Below, piece after piece: positions 14,601 to 28,100 of a DNA stretch of 64,000 nt. Origin of the DNA: Latrodectus hesperus (Eukaryota; Arthropoda; Arachnida; Araneae; Theridiidae); NCBI GenBank assembly GCA_037975125.1, contig CM075852.1, positions 8,399,758 to 8,463,757 on the forward strand, given 5' to 3'. The notes under the pieces are model-generated. The model saw only the letters and a program-made list of their open reading frames with translations. It was not told the origin of the DNA and did no database searches. Made by a program: the position numbers and the translations under genes. How positions within the stretch are numbered: the stretch's first letter is position 1; each line of letters starts with the position of its first letter.

Positions 14601-15179
14601 GGATTTAGAGGCCGTTTCCTATCCTAAAATTGAAGATAATCTATAGCAATCTTCTCTTTGGACAACGCGATACGAAGATGATCACAATAAACTGGTTCAC
14701 CAGTCTAAGTCGTGATATCAAACAAAGAAAATTTTACAATTTCGTTCTGCTATCAATCCAAATTTATCTGGAGATTATTCAGAAATGTGATTGGCAAATG
14801 TGCCTTTTAATTTATTTTTTGCATTTTCTATTTATTTTATATGAATAGTTGTTATTATCTACATAAATTTCTTATTTTTTTTATCGACTACTATTTTAAT
14901 AATTTTAATAGCAATATGTTCTGGAATCGTTCTATTCCCAAGAATATTCATGTTTCAAAATGAGCAAATTTCACAAAAATAATTTTCAGAATATTATGCT
15001 TTTAATTAATTAATTTATGCAGCCAATTCCTTTTAAAAAGTAAGCAAACTTGTTACTTTTACAGATATAGTCTTGTCACTAAAACTACCAAACTTAAACC
15101 AAATTTTTTCCAAAGGAAAAAGTATTGGTAAATTGCATTCCAAAAGAAGAAAATTTCTCTACAAATCAAACCAATGCTA
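11661..15179. other. Noncoding AT-rich DNA with several unrecognised small ORFs
   Basis: An A-box-like 'gagtggttagcgcatag' at about 11885 hints at a second SINE relic. Overlapping ORFs of 60-106 codons at 13485-13865 and 14282-14848 have no domain I recognise; opposite-strand overlap and AT-biased composition argue against real genes. A short hairpin lies at 12467-12522. Otherwise nothing was recognised. Confidence 0.35.
12467..12522. repeat. Short inverted repeat, 13-bp perfect arms
   Basis: ACTACGTCATTTG at 12467-12479 is inverted at 12510-12522 across a 30-nt spacer. The arm contains the CRE-like half TACGTCA. It could be a chance palindrome or a relic. Confidence 0.6.
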
Positions 15180-15500
15180 ACTCATCATACAGATGCAGTT
15201 TTTCTTTGCGCTGATAACTCATTGGGTTCATTTCATTGAGGCCATTTCGCAAGATCTTCGAAAAGAGGGCACAAGGAGGCCCTAATCACACTCTCTCCAA
15301 ATTAAAATGCCAAGTTTACGGGAAACGAAATGTAGATTTCTGGAAGAACAAAATGAGAGTTCTGCAATCAGTCTGAAATCCCTGGCGGTACTTGTTGGAC
15401 CATGTCGGAGAGAAAATAACTTCACCGGCCAGAATTAGCAGCACTGGAAGTAATAGAGTGAATGACAGGGAGGGGGGGGGAAGGGACTGAACTTAAGTAT
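15180..15500. other. GC-richer island with poly-G run, unexplained
   Basis: About 300 bp of balanced composition in AT-rich surroundings, ending in a G run near 15470-15480. It has no splice-bounded ORF and no transposon ends. A conserved regulatory element or ancient repeat is possible. Confidence 0.3.
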
Positions 15501-17509
15501 CGTAATCTGGTGCGATTCTGCTCCACCTCAACGAATGAGGAAATATAATCGTAAATTTATTTGCGAGTATCGTTCCAGTTTCTGAATTGTAATCGAAATT
15601 TAAACTCTCTTGATGGACATTTTGATATATTCGTAATGTCATTGGAGAGAAATTCAGTTGTATTAATTTAAAATATGATACATAATAAGCTTAAACTGCT
15701 CTATTGTATTATATTACGTAAAACTGATTTTAAGTGAAACAAAACAATATTTAACTTATACACCTCTTCCTGTAAAATAGTAATGAAAAGAACGAAGTAT
15801 TAAATTTGGTAATAGTGAATTCATAAAATGTGGAAAAAGTGTTTTTATGAAATTAAAAACCAGCAGTACACATTAAAATGGCATAAAACTAATGAAGTAT
15901 TTCTTAATTTTGCTTAACTAATTTTATGCAAAACTAATGTATGTTTATAGTGCGCCTTTGTTGTAATATTAAATTAAAAACATATAAAATTATTTTAAAA
16001 AAGTTTGCATTGAAATATAAATTAATGTTCTACTTAAAAGATTTATAATAAATAGTAATAAATGGTCTTCATAATGTTTATCTTTATTTAAGCTTATGAA
16101 TGACTAATATTTTGAAGAATTACTTTGAAATCTTATAATAAATAAAAAATCTTCTTCAGATATCATTATTTTCAGAAATTTTATAATTAATTTGAAAACC
16201 ACACTTTAAATATCTCTAAAATTTTTAATTAATTTCTTTTTCATCCATCCTTTGGATTTTGAGATAAATTTAATAATTTACTAAAACGAGTAAAGGTATA
16301 AGGTGAGTAAAGTTTTATTTTTCTACATAATTATTCGTATCAGAAAAAATATAAAACGCAAAACATATATTTCTATAAAAAATAAACTATCAGAACATTT
16401 TTTTCATATTTCTGATGTGAAAAGGCATTTTGCATCAGAAATATGAAAAAATATAATTTAGCATTTCTTTATCTATTCCTTGGTAAAAAATTATTTAAAT
16501 TATTTTTTTTAAAAATTAGCTTAATCACTCTTTTAGATCAAAATATGATTATTATAATAAGACAATAATAAAAAGACTAAAATCTCTTTGAAAAAAAATT
16601 TTTAATATTGAAATTAATTATACAAACAACTATATGTCAAGGGCATAAAATAGTTTAGTCTTTTTTATTTTGTTATACATAATTTGAATTTTTTACAAAT
16701 AACTTTATGAGTTTTTGAAACTGAAAACTATGAGATTTTACTTTTAATACTTTTATAATTAATATTTTTTGACTTATTAAACTTATTTATAATGAATACT
16801 TTTATAACTTATTATACTTATCTGTAATGAATATTTTTATATGAAAAGTGTATTTGTAATACTTTTATAACAAAAACTTTGCATCAAGTTGACAGTTACT
16901 AAAAATTCTACGGTATGAAATATGTATCATAATAAAATATAAGATGATCTAGAAATTTCTGATGAGAGTGATAAAAATCGTATACAATCTTTGAAACGCG
17001 ATACCATATACCTTAATTAGAACTTTCAGTAAATAAGAATCTGTTCAAATTTTAAAATGAGTTCTAAAATAATACAAAAATTGATACAAAAGATATAAAA
17101 GAGAAACAAAAACGATAATTAACTTCAGAATGGAAATTCTTCATATTTCAAAAGTTTTTATATTTATATTTCAAAAGTTTCAAAATATTTAATTTTACGA
17201 TATTAACTTGTTTTAAAAGTTTATGCTTAATTTTCGAAATAGCACCAGAATATACATTATTTGGCAACAAATTTAAGCAACATAACAAATGCTTTATTGC
17301 TTGATTTTAAAAGGTAAACAGTTTTGAAAGCACATTTTTTATACATTTTGAATTTAGCGAATTTTATGGAGGATATTGGTGATTTTATAGAGCAAAATAT
17401 TAATAAAATAGCTTATTTAAGTAAAACAATTATTTTAAATATACAATAATAACTTACATTATTATTGTAAAAGTGTGAGTGTTGAAAATGATGCAAAAAC
17501 ATTATTTCG
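15501..17509. other. AT-rich noncoding DNA
   Basis: Apart from the hairpin at 16399-16451 listed separately, nothing was recognised. Confidence 0.45.
16399..16451. repeat. Perfect 19-bp inverted repeat, 15-nt loop
   Basis: The arm 16399-16417 (ends in CATATTTCTGATG) is exactly complementary to 16433-16451. No TIR-like terminal motif or clear target duplication was seen. Confidence 0.85.
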
Positions 17510-17644
17510 GCAGTTTATTTAACCAGTGTGCAGACGCTGCGAGCTCTGGGAAAAAGTAAAGAACGATGATTTAACTATGCAATATGATGACCAGAACAGA
17601 TTTCTAATATTATTGAAAGTATTGCAAACATTTAATGAGACAAA
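17510..17644 (+). pseudogene. Possible upstream part of decayed mariner-like transposase
   Basis: This stretch is less AT-rich than the flanks and directly precedes the 490-bp tandem units. The units translate to mariner-like fragments, so this may be the unamplified 5' part of the same relic. The reading frame is destroyed and I recognise no motif within this part alone. Confidence 0.25.
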
Positions 17645-19114
17645 ATTCTAAAATAACAGCTGACGAAACTGCAGAGACGATGAATATTGATATTTAATCC
17701 CTTTTATGTCATTTAGAAAAGCTTAGTAACGTTTCAAATTTTCATAACTAGCTATCAAATGTCATGATAGCAGAATAAAAGCGTTTTACTTGCATTTATT
17801 AATCGCTTAAACATGGCCATAACAAAAAAGCATTTCAGTTAGAGCAAAAGATAAATTTTTATCATGTGATAATAGATGATGAGAAACGGATTTTATATAA
17901 ATGTTCAAAAGAGAAAGAAGAGAGTGTAAATAACAGGTAAAAATTCTGTGAATATCGTAAAAGCATGAAGATCTTTTTCAAATAAAGAGTTGGAAAATTT
18001 GAAAATTGGTGTAAACCTGCAAATAGTATAATGGGAATTCTATTCTTTATTAATAAAACTCTAATCATAAGTTTTATTTAGATACGTTATAAGTCTTCAT
18101 TTTTTTAGATATTTTGGTGGTCCTATTTTCAATAATTCTAAAATAACGGCTGACGAAACTGCAGAGACGATGAATATTGATATTTAATCCCTTTTATGTC
18201 ATTTAGAAAAGCTTAGTAACGTTTCAAATTTTCATAACTAATCATCAAATGTCATGATAGCAGAATAAAAGCGTTTTATTTGCATTTATTAATCGCTTAA
18301 ACATGGCCGTAACAAAAAAGGATTTCAGTTAGAGCAAAAGATAAATTTCTATCATGTGATAATAGATGATGAGAAACGGATTTTATATAAATGTTCAAAA
18401 GAGAAAGAAGAGAGTGCAAATAACAGGTAAAAATTCTGTGAATATCGTAAAAGCATGAAGATCTTTTTCAAATAAAGAGTTGGAAAATTTGAAAATTGGT
18501 GTAAACCTGCAAATAGTATAATGGGAATTCTATTCTTTATTAATAAAACTCTAATCATATGTATTATTTAGATACGTTATAAGTCTCAATTTTTTTAGAT
18601 ATTTTGGTGGTCCTATTTTCAATAATTCTAAAATAACGGCTGACGAAACTGCAGAGACGATAAATATTGATATTTAATCCCTTTTATGTCATTTAGAAAA
18701 GCTTAGTAACGTTTCAAATTTTCATAACTAGCTATCAAATGTCATGATAGCAGAATAAAAGCGTTTTACTTGCATTTATTAATCGCTTAAACATGGCCAT
18801 AACAAAAAAGCATTTCAGTTAGAGCAAAAGATAAATTTTTATCATGTGATAATAGATGATGAGAAACGGATTTTATATAAATGTTCAAAAGAGAAAGAAG
18901 AGAGTGCAAATAACAGGTAAAAATTCTGTGAATATCGTAAAAGCATGAAGATCTTTTTCAAATAAAGAGTTGGAAAATTTGAAAATTGGTGTAAACCTGC
19001 AAATAGTATAATGGGAATTCCATTCTTTATTAATAAAACTCTAATCATAAATTTTATTTAGATACGTTATAAGTCTTTATTTTTTTAGAAATTTTGGTGG
19101 TCCTATTTTCAATA
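17645..19114 (+). repeat. Three tandem 490-bp copies of a decayed mariner-like transposase segment
   Basis: Units are 17645-18134, 18135-18624 and 18625-19114, exactly 490 bp each and differing by only a handful of substitutions. On the plus strand, broken frames read 'KITADETAETMNID', then 'HLEKLSNVSNF', then 'IIDDEKRILYKCSKEKEES'. This order resembles the mariner HTH region ('helix, then HLKKLGKVxK') followed by the first catalytic motif (xxDEKWILY). Stops and frameshifts are shared by all three units, so decay came before amplification. The 68-codon minus-strand ORF in each unit is a shadow. Tandem structure is certain; mariner origin is inferred. Confidence 0.75.
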
Positions 19115-19464
19115 ATGATTTAAATCTCTAAATGATCTGCTCTTAAATTAAGTCTAATCTTAGATAACTTTAAATTATATAAAATAATATATATACATAT
19201 CTAAGATTAAAAAGCGTAATAATTTGGGGATTATTTGTTTTGTTAAAAATAAACTCTGTCGTAAAGAATGACTAAATGACATGCATTTATTAAATAATAT
19301 CGATATAGCTACAAACTATCTATTACAATTATATATTTTACATTCGTATAAAGTCAATAAGGTTCTTATGAGACAATTTTTAAAATATTACCCAGAGATT
19401 ATGAAAAAAATGTGTTAAAAAACAATAGAATTTGAAACATTATCGTAGAAGAAATATTTCTTGT
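19115..19464. other. AT-rich noncoding DNA
   Basis: Nothing was recognised between the 490-bp array and the ORF at 19465. Confidence 0.5.
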
Positions 19465-19824
19465 TTAGAAAGATGACAAGTGATGGTTTAAGTCCAAAAA
19501 TGTTTGTGCCAGTAAAACATTTAAATTCACAGAAGCATCAGCGTGATTGAAATGGTGAAAATCTTGAAAAATCTGATGACTCTGAAGACTTTTATCTTTG
19601 ATCAATCTTCGAAGAATTTGTTCCAGATTAGAGTTATGAAATTTAACTTGTTTTTCTATGGATAAATAATTCATCCACATTCGAAATTCGCAGAAATGGC
19701 ACACAAATGCCAGGACAATTTTAGTTATGGCATTATTTTTCTGCACTAATAATGTCAAGTACAACATGCTACATAACAAATTTAAGAGTTTTAGCGACAG
19801 AATTGCTATGGAAAGTCTAGTCAT
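19465..19824 (-). pseudogene. Unassigned 119-codon ORF, weakly chemoreceptor-like
   Basis: The ORF has richer composition than random ORFs here, with few poly-Lys/Asn runs. A hydrophobic N-terminal segment (about residues 4-27) and a second around 34-46 could be membrane helices. They are followed by 'LEQILRRL' and a helix with the pattern F-x-x-F-H-x-F-N-H-A-x-x-x-N-x-x-x-L-L-x-x-x-F. The order 'LxxxLRxL ... LHxxL ... INxxFxxxLL' is loosely what arthropod gustatory receptors show around their fourth to fifth helices. There is no C-terminal TYxxxxxQF signature, no clear splice sites and no neighbouring exons. It may be a receptor exon relic or chance. Confidence 0.22.
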
Positions 19825-22491
19825 TTTATATAGATTAAAAGTTTGTTAACTAATGCTTATTTTTTTAATAAATTAAAAAATTTCAATAAAATTTGAAATG
19901 GAAAATCGAGAGTCATTTTCCATGCATTCAAATTTATTACCCAATGATTTTTTTTCATTAATTCAATTTACCGTGAACACTTCATCTACACATAGTGATG
20001 GGAAAACAGAAGTTGAGAACTGGTTGAAAAAACAAAATTGTGGATTCCATCAAACTTAAGTAAACTTATTAATCCTATATTAAAGCAAATGACCAAATAG
20101 ATTTGTTGAATATTGCAAAATATATGATTGAGTAATATGGCTTTTAAAACCCTTTTGAATTTTTAATCTATTCTGAGTAAATTATATTTTAGATATTATT
20201 TTCTATCCTTATTTGCTATAAACTTAATTCTGTTAAGCTGTGATAGTAAATGCAAACTATGGTAATTATGTTATGTTAAGTTATGATAGTTCAAGAAGTT
20301 TAAGGAAGCTTTGTTTATAAAATCTATTTAAGGTAACTTGTATGAGTTTTAAAAGCCATATAAGGTAGAAAAAATTTTATGATCGAAAATTAAATTAATC
20401 TCGATGGCAAAAGTTCAATATTTCAAAACTTTGTAAATTTTAAAATAAAAATTTAATATGATTTTTCTGAAATTTTGATATTTATAGATATTATGATGTT
20501 TTAAATTTTTGTGAAACATGATACTAACTTCTCTAAATATTACAGAAAACATTACAAAAATACATCCATTCACTAATAATAATAAAGTTATGCCCTTTAA
20601 TTTAGTATAAATAAAATTTTACGAATACTGTTTTATAGAGCATCAAAGTCGAATCCAAAATTTATTAAATGAATTTTTCCTATTTTTTCAATTTAACATA
20701 AAAATATAAAGGCAAGTGTAACTCATTTATTTATGGTTGACAATTTATAATTAATAAAGTTGTGAAATAAAGAAGTTTTTTTAATTAGAAAAATATAAGA
20801 ATAACGAATAGAGAAATGGCAGGGAAGAAGCTAATTAGAATGTACGAATAATTAAAAATAAAACGTAAAAGTCCCTTTAATTATTCATAACAGTAAAAAA
20901 ATAAATAATTCTTTAAAACAGAAAACCCCAGAAGTTTTCGGTTTCTTCTGACAAATCAATGGAATATAATTAATAAAATGTAAGAAATTTTATTGAATGA
21001 GCATTTTTACGCATATATATGAAATTTGTGTTTATCGACTTATGCAATAGCATAATCACATGTAAAAAAATTTTACGTTAAAGTCAAAAATTAAGATATA
21101 ACAAACTTATATTTCATACCTAAATTTTATTTTTGTGCCTGTGAGTATTTTAATTTACAGATTCAATAAAATATAACAAACTGAGAATTATTTGTTGAAT
21201 TTTTGCAAAAATAAGACAATCATTGATTTTAGAACAATAAATATATATTTTCTTATAATAATCGTTTCACTTCCACCTGCCACTCTGTTTCACTTTTAAG
21301 AAATCATCTGAACCGAAATTTGGATGATTTTTATGAATAATAATAATAACCACACATTTATGAAATAAATTTATTAATTTTTTTAAAATTAAAATCACTT
21401 TAATGATTTAATGTTGAATAAATACATCCAATTAGAATCTGGCATTTAATAGGAAAATAATTTAAATAGCAGTATTTATCATTTCAAATACAAATTAAGA
21501 AATGTATTTTAGTACCATTTCCTATATAAGATTGGGAAACAGATTGGGTATGAGATTATCCAAACTCTAATACACTAATCTCATATTAAATAATACGATT
21601 CATCAGAAAGAGTGAAACATAACAAACTACGGTTTAAGGCTTATGTAAGAGAATAATAATTATTTCTCGTAATTTATGAGTTATACCATAAAAATAAGTA
21701 ATGAGAATAATAATTTTATTTGGAAAATAGAAGTACTATGTGAGAATAAAATAAGCATAGTTACTACATTAAATATTTCAATAGTGTAAACGAAAATAAA
21801 ATTGAAACTCAGAAATTATTTTATTTAATTAACATGTTTTATAAACCACGATAATTATGAAAACTTATTATATTTATGCAAAATAATTACAAATATCATG
21901 ATTTATAAATTCTTTCTTTTTTATACAAATAAGTTTATTTGTAGAGAATTACAAATCAACTCGAAATTAAATTGCGTGTTTTTGGAAAAGAAACTAAGAA
22001 AGTATTTTAAATTGTCGTTAACTGTATTTAATGACAAGCTCTGGTTTATTGGTTATTAATATAAAAATGGGTTATATAAATATTTCAATCGATAGTTTAT
22101 AAATGATGTATTCGACGAACAAATTATTTCTTACCTTAAGATGTAGAAAAAAATTTTAATAACGCGTGTACTAAATCATCCATGTCTTCTCATGAGTTGA
22201 ATGTTAAAGAATTATAATTACCCATGATCCTTTGAGAAACATTAAACTGTAACTGAGATACTTATATTAGTTTAACAAACTTTTTAAGTTGGATATTATT
22301 TTCTGGTGGAGATGTTTTTATTATCCCTTCCTCTTAAATCTGAACTATAAGAAATCATTCATGTTCAACAATAAAAAAAAGTATTTTCTAGAATGTGTTA
22401 AAATGCTGCTCGGCATATTGGAATAAATGCTTATTTTGAATTGTTTTTAAATACAGAAAATTTTAAACTATAATAGTGATTTCAGATTATA
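19825..22491. other. AT-rich noncoding DNA
   Basis: No exon, structured repeat or transposon end was recognised in this stretch. Confidence 0.45.
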
Positions 22492-23375
22492 TTAGGTTGG
22501 TGCGTATGAAATGTCGGATTCTTAAGTGATTGTATAAAACTGCATATCTTTCTTCAAAAAATGTTTATTCAATCAAAGTATGCTCCATTCGCTTCAATAC
22601 ACTTCTCCCAACGAGATTTTAAAGCGTAGATGCCTGTCTTAAAAAATTTTGGTCTTTAGAATTAATAAACTCTGATATCGAGTTTTTTAGACTGTCTTCA
22701 TTTTCATAGTGTTTGCCCCTTAAAAACAGCTCTAAATGCTTGAAAAAATGAAAATCGGTCGGCGAGAGATCCGGTGAATAGGGTGGATGCTGCAATGATG
22801 AGCATACGATCCAGCTTATTTCGCTCTGTCAGTGCGTGCGGTACCCACTTGTCCATCTTCTTAACCTTGCCAATCTCAGAAAGGTGTCTCAATATCGTTG
22901 TATGGTCAACTTTCATCCTGATAGCAAGTTCCCTCGTGGATACGGCTGGATCCGCTTCCACTAGAGCCTTCAGGTCATCATTCTTCACAGACGTTTTGGG
23001 TCTTCCGCGTGGCTCATTTTGCAGTGAAAAACCGCCAGTCCGAAATTTTTCGAACCAACGCTGCACTTTCCGATCGTTAACCGTATTCTCCCCAAACGCT
23101 TGGTTTATGTTGCGTGCAGCTTTTGCAGCACTATTACCAAGTTTGTACTCATATAAGAAAATGACTCGAATGTCGGCAGAATTCATATCGGCAATAAACT
23201 CAAAAGAAATAAAAAAGGGAAGACCTTCGAGAAAACCTATTTTGCTGAAATGAGTCTCTGGCAATGGACAATACGAGTATGAATGAGGTTATGCCAAATA
23301 CAAAAGTATAACGAAAACAGGGAGGAAAACGTCCGCATGTAAAGAGAATCCGACATTTCATACGCACCAACTTAA
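22492..23375 (-). mobile_element. Mariner element copy 1, internally deleted, 884 bp
   Basis: The element is bounded by inverted repeats beginning TTAGGTTGGTGCGTATGAAA and flanked by TA on both sides (22490-22491 and 23376-23377), as expected for mariner insertion. One base differs in the right terminus. It is almost identical to the copy at 49866-50758, including the same missing catalytic middle, but lacks 8 further bases near 22835. Full-length mariners are usually about 1.3 kb, so it is a shortened non-autonomous derivative. The transposase remnant is on the minus strand. Confidence 0.93.
22569..23186 (-). pseudogene. Truncated, frameshifted mariner transposase (SETMAR/Hsmar1-like)
   Basis: From Met at 23186 the N-terminal region is intact. 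It has the first HTH ('FLYEYKLGNSAAKAARNIN', 'VQRWFEKFRTG'), the linker 'RGRPKTSV' and the second HTH ('HTTILRHLSEIGKVKKMDKW'). This is the typical order of the paired mariner DNA-binding domain that contacts the TIR. An 8-bp deletion near 22835 shifts the frame, and the open frame ends at 22704 with an unrelated tail. The C-terminal end survives in another frame to about 22569. The segment carrying the first two catalytic Asp residues is absent, so no active enzyme is possible. Confidence 0.9.
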
Positions 23376-25193
23376 TAATATTCATAAAGCAGATCATGAT
23401 CATGATCTAGTTGATTACAATATATTTTATTATTAAAATAAGGCCTTCTGTGTTTAATGCCTAGCTATGAAGACAAATTTTAAATCATCAAATGAACGGC
23501 TGCCAATTTAACGCTCTTAAGTGAATATTATTTATTTCAAATGCCCCAGACATATTTAGACTGTGGTCTACTGTGTGTGAGATCCCTCAAAGTTTGTCTA
23601 CAATCTCCACGTTATATAAATTTTAAGTTTTTTAATTTAAATATGTTGAGTGAAAAAAATTAATACCTAAGTATTCTTTAAGTATTCCTTACCTTTATTG
23701 CAATGAGCAAAGAATATGATGTATTTTTTATAACAAACATTTTTATCTAATCCTTTCAAAAAATTTTCTAATTGGTGAAAGGAAAATTGATTTCGGAAAT
23801 TAATCATGATTGTGTTCTAAATCTTCCAGAATTAGTATTTTTCTGGATAAAATTTGAAAATTTCTTTAAATAAATACAGCTACACTTATGCGTTTGAGTA
23901 CTGAATATATGTTTAAATATAATTCTTATAATAGCATCAATCGTCTTTATATTAAATCCTTAAAGTTATGGACTTGTAAATATTGCTTCTTATTTTAGTA
24001 TTACTTTTATATATTGACTTCAGTTACAGTGAATAAAACCAATTTCTAATAGCAAAGATATTTATGAAACTTTATTAAATAGATAAAAAAAATATTTTAA
24101 TTTTCTGGCCTCTGCAAATTTATATTTCCAAATAGAAATCTCTTTCAATCTATTTTAAATCACACAATATGATGCTGAAAAAAATATATTTTATTACATT
24201 ATGTGAATTCGGTTCTAACTAGTTATAGTTATTATATGAAGCTTTGATAAGTAGAAAAGATATTTCATTTGAAAACTGCTTACTTTTAAAATCTGAGTTG
24301 GCAACGATTTACGTTTCTTTAATTCGTTTTTCCTTTCTATGTATTACTTTTTAAGTTAAACCCTTACATGTTTCGCGAATTGAATCCTTTTTTCTTAATA
24401 CTAGAGGAGTTTAATTACTTTTTCTCATTTATTTTTTATTAGTTTAAGCACGAAGTGAGTTAATCCATTAATTAGCTCAACTGAAAATTCTGATGAGAAA
24501 ATTTTCAAAAAAAAACATTTAATTTTTTTTAAAAGAAAAGTTTGAATGTTGAGTTTTTAATTCTATACAAAATAAAATCAAATAAATCAATCAAAATAAC
24601 AGATACTTTAAGCAACAAATATTTATAAAAATATTATTATAAATAAGACATATTCATGTAAAAAAATCAAAATTTTTTAGATAAAATCCATTTAATCTCT
24701 TGTTCATAGTTTCTATTTATCATATCAGAAGCACCTTTTATTTTTATAAACTTTTCTCATTATATATCCGTTAACTTTTTAAGTACTTTTAGACATGAAT
24801 TTATAAGGTTGTTTTATATTAAAAACGATATTGTAATGGAATTTATTATTTTTAACTAAGAATATGATATATATATTAAAAAAACACTTAAAATAAAAAA
24901 TTCAAATATATCTAGGTATTAACTGAAACTGTAAAATTTTGGAATACGTTTCAAAGCACCTACATCCGAGTTATTAGAAAATATAACATGCTGACTATTA
25001 AATTCCAATATTAACTTTAAAAAAATAAAAATTATTGAAATACAATTAATATTTCGGAATGTAGCTTTTAAAAAACTTCGCAGTTCCTAAAAAAAGATAC
25101 AGCAAAAAATTTAATTTAATATTGCAAAATGATTATTCAATTCGTTTAAGGATCTGGCTTTAAAAGAAAAATGAGACTAACAACTTTGCTTGC
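23376..25193. other. AT-rich noncoding DNA
   Basis: No exon or repeat was recognised between the mariner and the 125-bp array. Confidence 0.45.
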
Positions 25194-28100
25194 ATTATTT
25201 TAACTTCTGAAATCTGAGCGAGACATATTTGTATGTGATATATATAATTCCATTTTATAATCGAAACTCCAAGACGTCAGGAAAGTAATTTTGTAAATTT
25301 AACTACTTAAATCTGTGCCTTATTTTAGCTTCTGAAATCTAAGCGAGACATATTTGTATGTGATATATATAATTCCATTTTATAATCGAAACTCCAAGGC
25401 GTCAGGAAAGTAATTTTGTAACTTTAACTACTTAAATCTGTGCCTTATTTTAGCTTCTGAAATCTGAGCGAGACATATTTGTATGTGATATATATAATTC
25501 CATTTTATAATCGAAACTCCAAGACGTCAGGAAAGTAATTTTGTAAATTTAACTACTTAAATCTGTGCCTTATTTTAACTTCTGAAATCTGAGCGAGACA
25601 TATTTGTATGTGATATATATAATTCCATTTTATAATCGAAACTCCAAGACGTCAGGAAAGTAATTTTGTAAATTTAACTACTTAAATCTGTGCCTTATTT
25701 TAGCTTCTGAAATCTGAGCGAGACATATTTGTATGTGATATATATAATTCCATTTTATAATCGAAACTCCAAGGCGTCAGGAAAGTAATTTTGTAAATTT
25801 AACTACTTAAATCTGTGCCTTATTTTAGCTTCTGAAATCTGAGCGAGACATATTTGTATGTGATATATATAATTCCATTTTATAATCGAAACTCCAAGAC
25901 GTCAGGAAAGTAATTTTGTAAATTTAACTACTTAAATCTGTGCCTTATTTTAGCTTCTGAAATCTGAGCGAGACATATTTGTATGTGATATATATAATTC
26001 CATTTTATAATCGAAACTCCAAGGCGTCAGGAAAGTAATTTTGTAAATTTAACTACTTAAATCTGTGCCTTATTTTAGCTTCTGAAATCTGAGCGAGACA
26101 TATTTGTATGTGATATATATAATTCCATTTTATAATCGAAACTCCAAGACGTCAGGAAAGTAATTTTGTAAATTTAACTACTTAAATCTGTGCCTTATTT
26201 TAGCTTCTGAAATCTGAGCGAGACATATTTGTATGTGATATATATAATTCCATTTTATAATCGAAACTCCAAGGCGTCAGGAAAGTAATTTTGTAAATTT
26301 AACTACTTAAATCTGTGCCTTATTTTAGCTTCTGAAATCTGAGCGAGACATATTTGTATGTGATATATATAATTCCATTTTATAATCGAAACTCCAAGAC
26401 GTCAGGAAAGTAATTTTGTAAATTTAACTACTTAAATCTGTGCCTTATTTTAACTTCTGAAATCTGAGCGAGACATATTTGTATGTGATATATATAATTC
26501 CATTTTATAATCGAAACTCCAAGACGTCAGGAAAGTAATTTTGTAAATTTAACTACTTAAATCTGTGCCTTATTTTAACTTCTGAAATCTGAGCGAGACA
26601 TATTTGTATGTGATATATATAATTCCATTTTATAATCGAAACTCCAAGACGTCAGGAAAGTAATTTTGTAAATTTAACTACTTAAATCTGTGCCTTATTT
26701 TAGCTTCTGAAATCTGAGCGAGACATATTTGTATGTGATATATATAATTCCATTTTATAATCGAAACTCCAAGACGTCAGGAAAGTAATTTTGTAAATTT
26801 AACTACTTAAATCTGTGCCTTATTTTAGCTTCTGAAATCTGAGCGAGACATATTTGTATGTGATATATATAATTCCATTTTATAATCGAAACTCCAAGGC
26901 GTCAGGAAAGTAATTTTGTAAATTTAACTACTTAAATCTGTGCCTTATTTTAACTTCTGAAATCTGAGCGAGACATATTTGTATGTGATATATATAATTC
27001 CATTTTATAATCGAAACTCCAAGACGTCAGGAAAGTAATTTTGTAAATTTAACTACTTAAATCTGTGCCTTATTTTAGCTTCTGAAATCTGAGCGAGACA
27101 TATTTGTATGTGATATATATAATTCCATTTTATAATCGAAACTCCAAGACGTCAGGAAAGTAATTTTGTAAATTTAACTACTTAAATCTGTGCCTTATTT
27201 TAACTTCTGAAATCTGAGCGAGACATATTTGTATGTGATATATATAATTCCATTTTATAATCGAAACTCCAAGACGTCAGGAAAGTAATTTTGTAAATTT
27301 AACTACTTAAATCTGTGCCTTATTTTAGCTTCTGAAATCTGAGCGAGACATATTTGTATGTGATATATATAATTCCATTTTATAATCGAAACTCCAAGGC
27401 GTCAGGAAAGTAATTTTGTAAATTTAACTACTTAAATCTGTGCCTTATTTTAGCTTCTGAAATCTGAGCGAGACATATTTGTATGTGATATATATAATTC
27501 CATTTTATAATCGAAACTCCAAGACGTCAGGAAAGTAATTTTGTAAATTTAACTACTTAAATCTGTGCCTTATTTTAGCTTCTGAAATCTGAGCGAGACA
27601 TATTTGTATGTGATATATATAATTCCATTTTATAATCGAAACTCCAAGGCGTCAGGAAAGTAATTTTGTAAATTTAACTACTTAAATCTGTGCCTTATTT
27701 TAGCTTCTGAAATCTGAGCGAGACATATTTGTATGTGATATATATAATTCCATTTTATAATCGAAACTCCAAGACGTCAGGAAAGTAATTTTGTAAATTT
27801 AACTACTTAAATCTGTGCCTTATTTTAACTTCTGAAATCTGAGCGAGACATATTTGTATGTGATATATATAATTCCATTTTATAATCGAAACTCCAAGAC
27901 GTCAGGAAAGTAATTTTGTAAATTTAACTACTTAAATCTGTGCCTTATTTTAGCTTCTGAAATCTGAGCGAGACATATTTGTATGTGATATATATAATTC
28001 CATTTTATAATCGAAACTCCAAGGCGTCAGGAAAGTAATTTTGTAAATTTAACTACTTAAATCTGTGCCTTATTTTAGCTTCTGAAATCTGAGCGAGACA

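Noticed and set aside
13485..14848. Cluster of 66-106-codon ORFs on both strands
   Set aside because: No recognisable domain; AT-driven composition, opposite-strand overlap and no convincing splice sites.
17862..18068. 68-codon minus-strand ORF repeated three times (17862, 18352, 18842)
   Set aside because: Its recurrence is explained by the tandem 490-bp units, and the mariner-like similarity is on the other strand.
22774..23253. Plus-strand 159-codon ORF in mariner copy 1 (and 134 codons at 50232)
   Set aside because: It is the antisense shadow of the conserved transposase frame.
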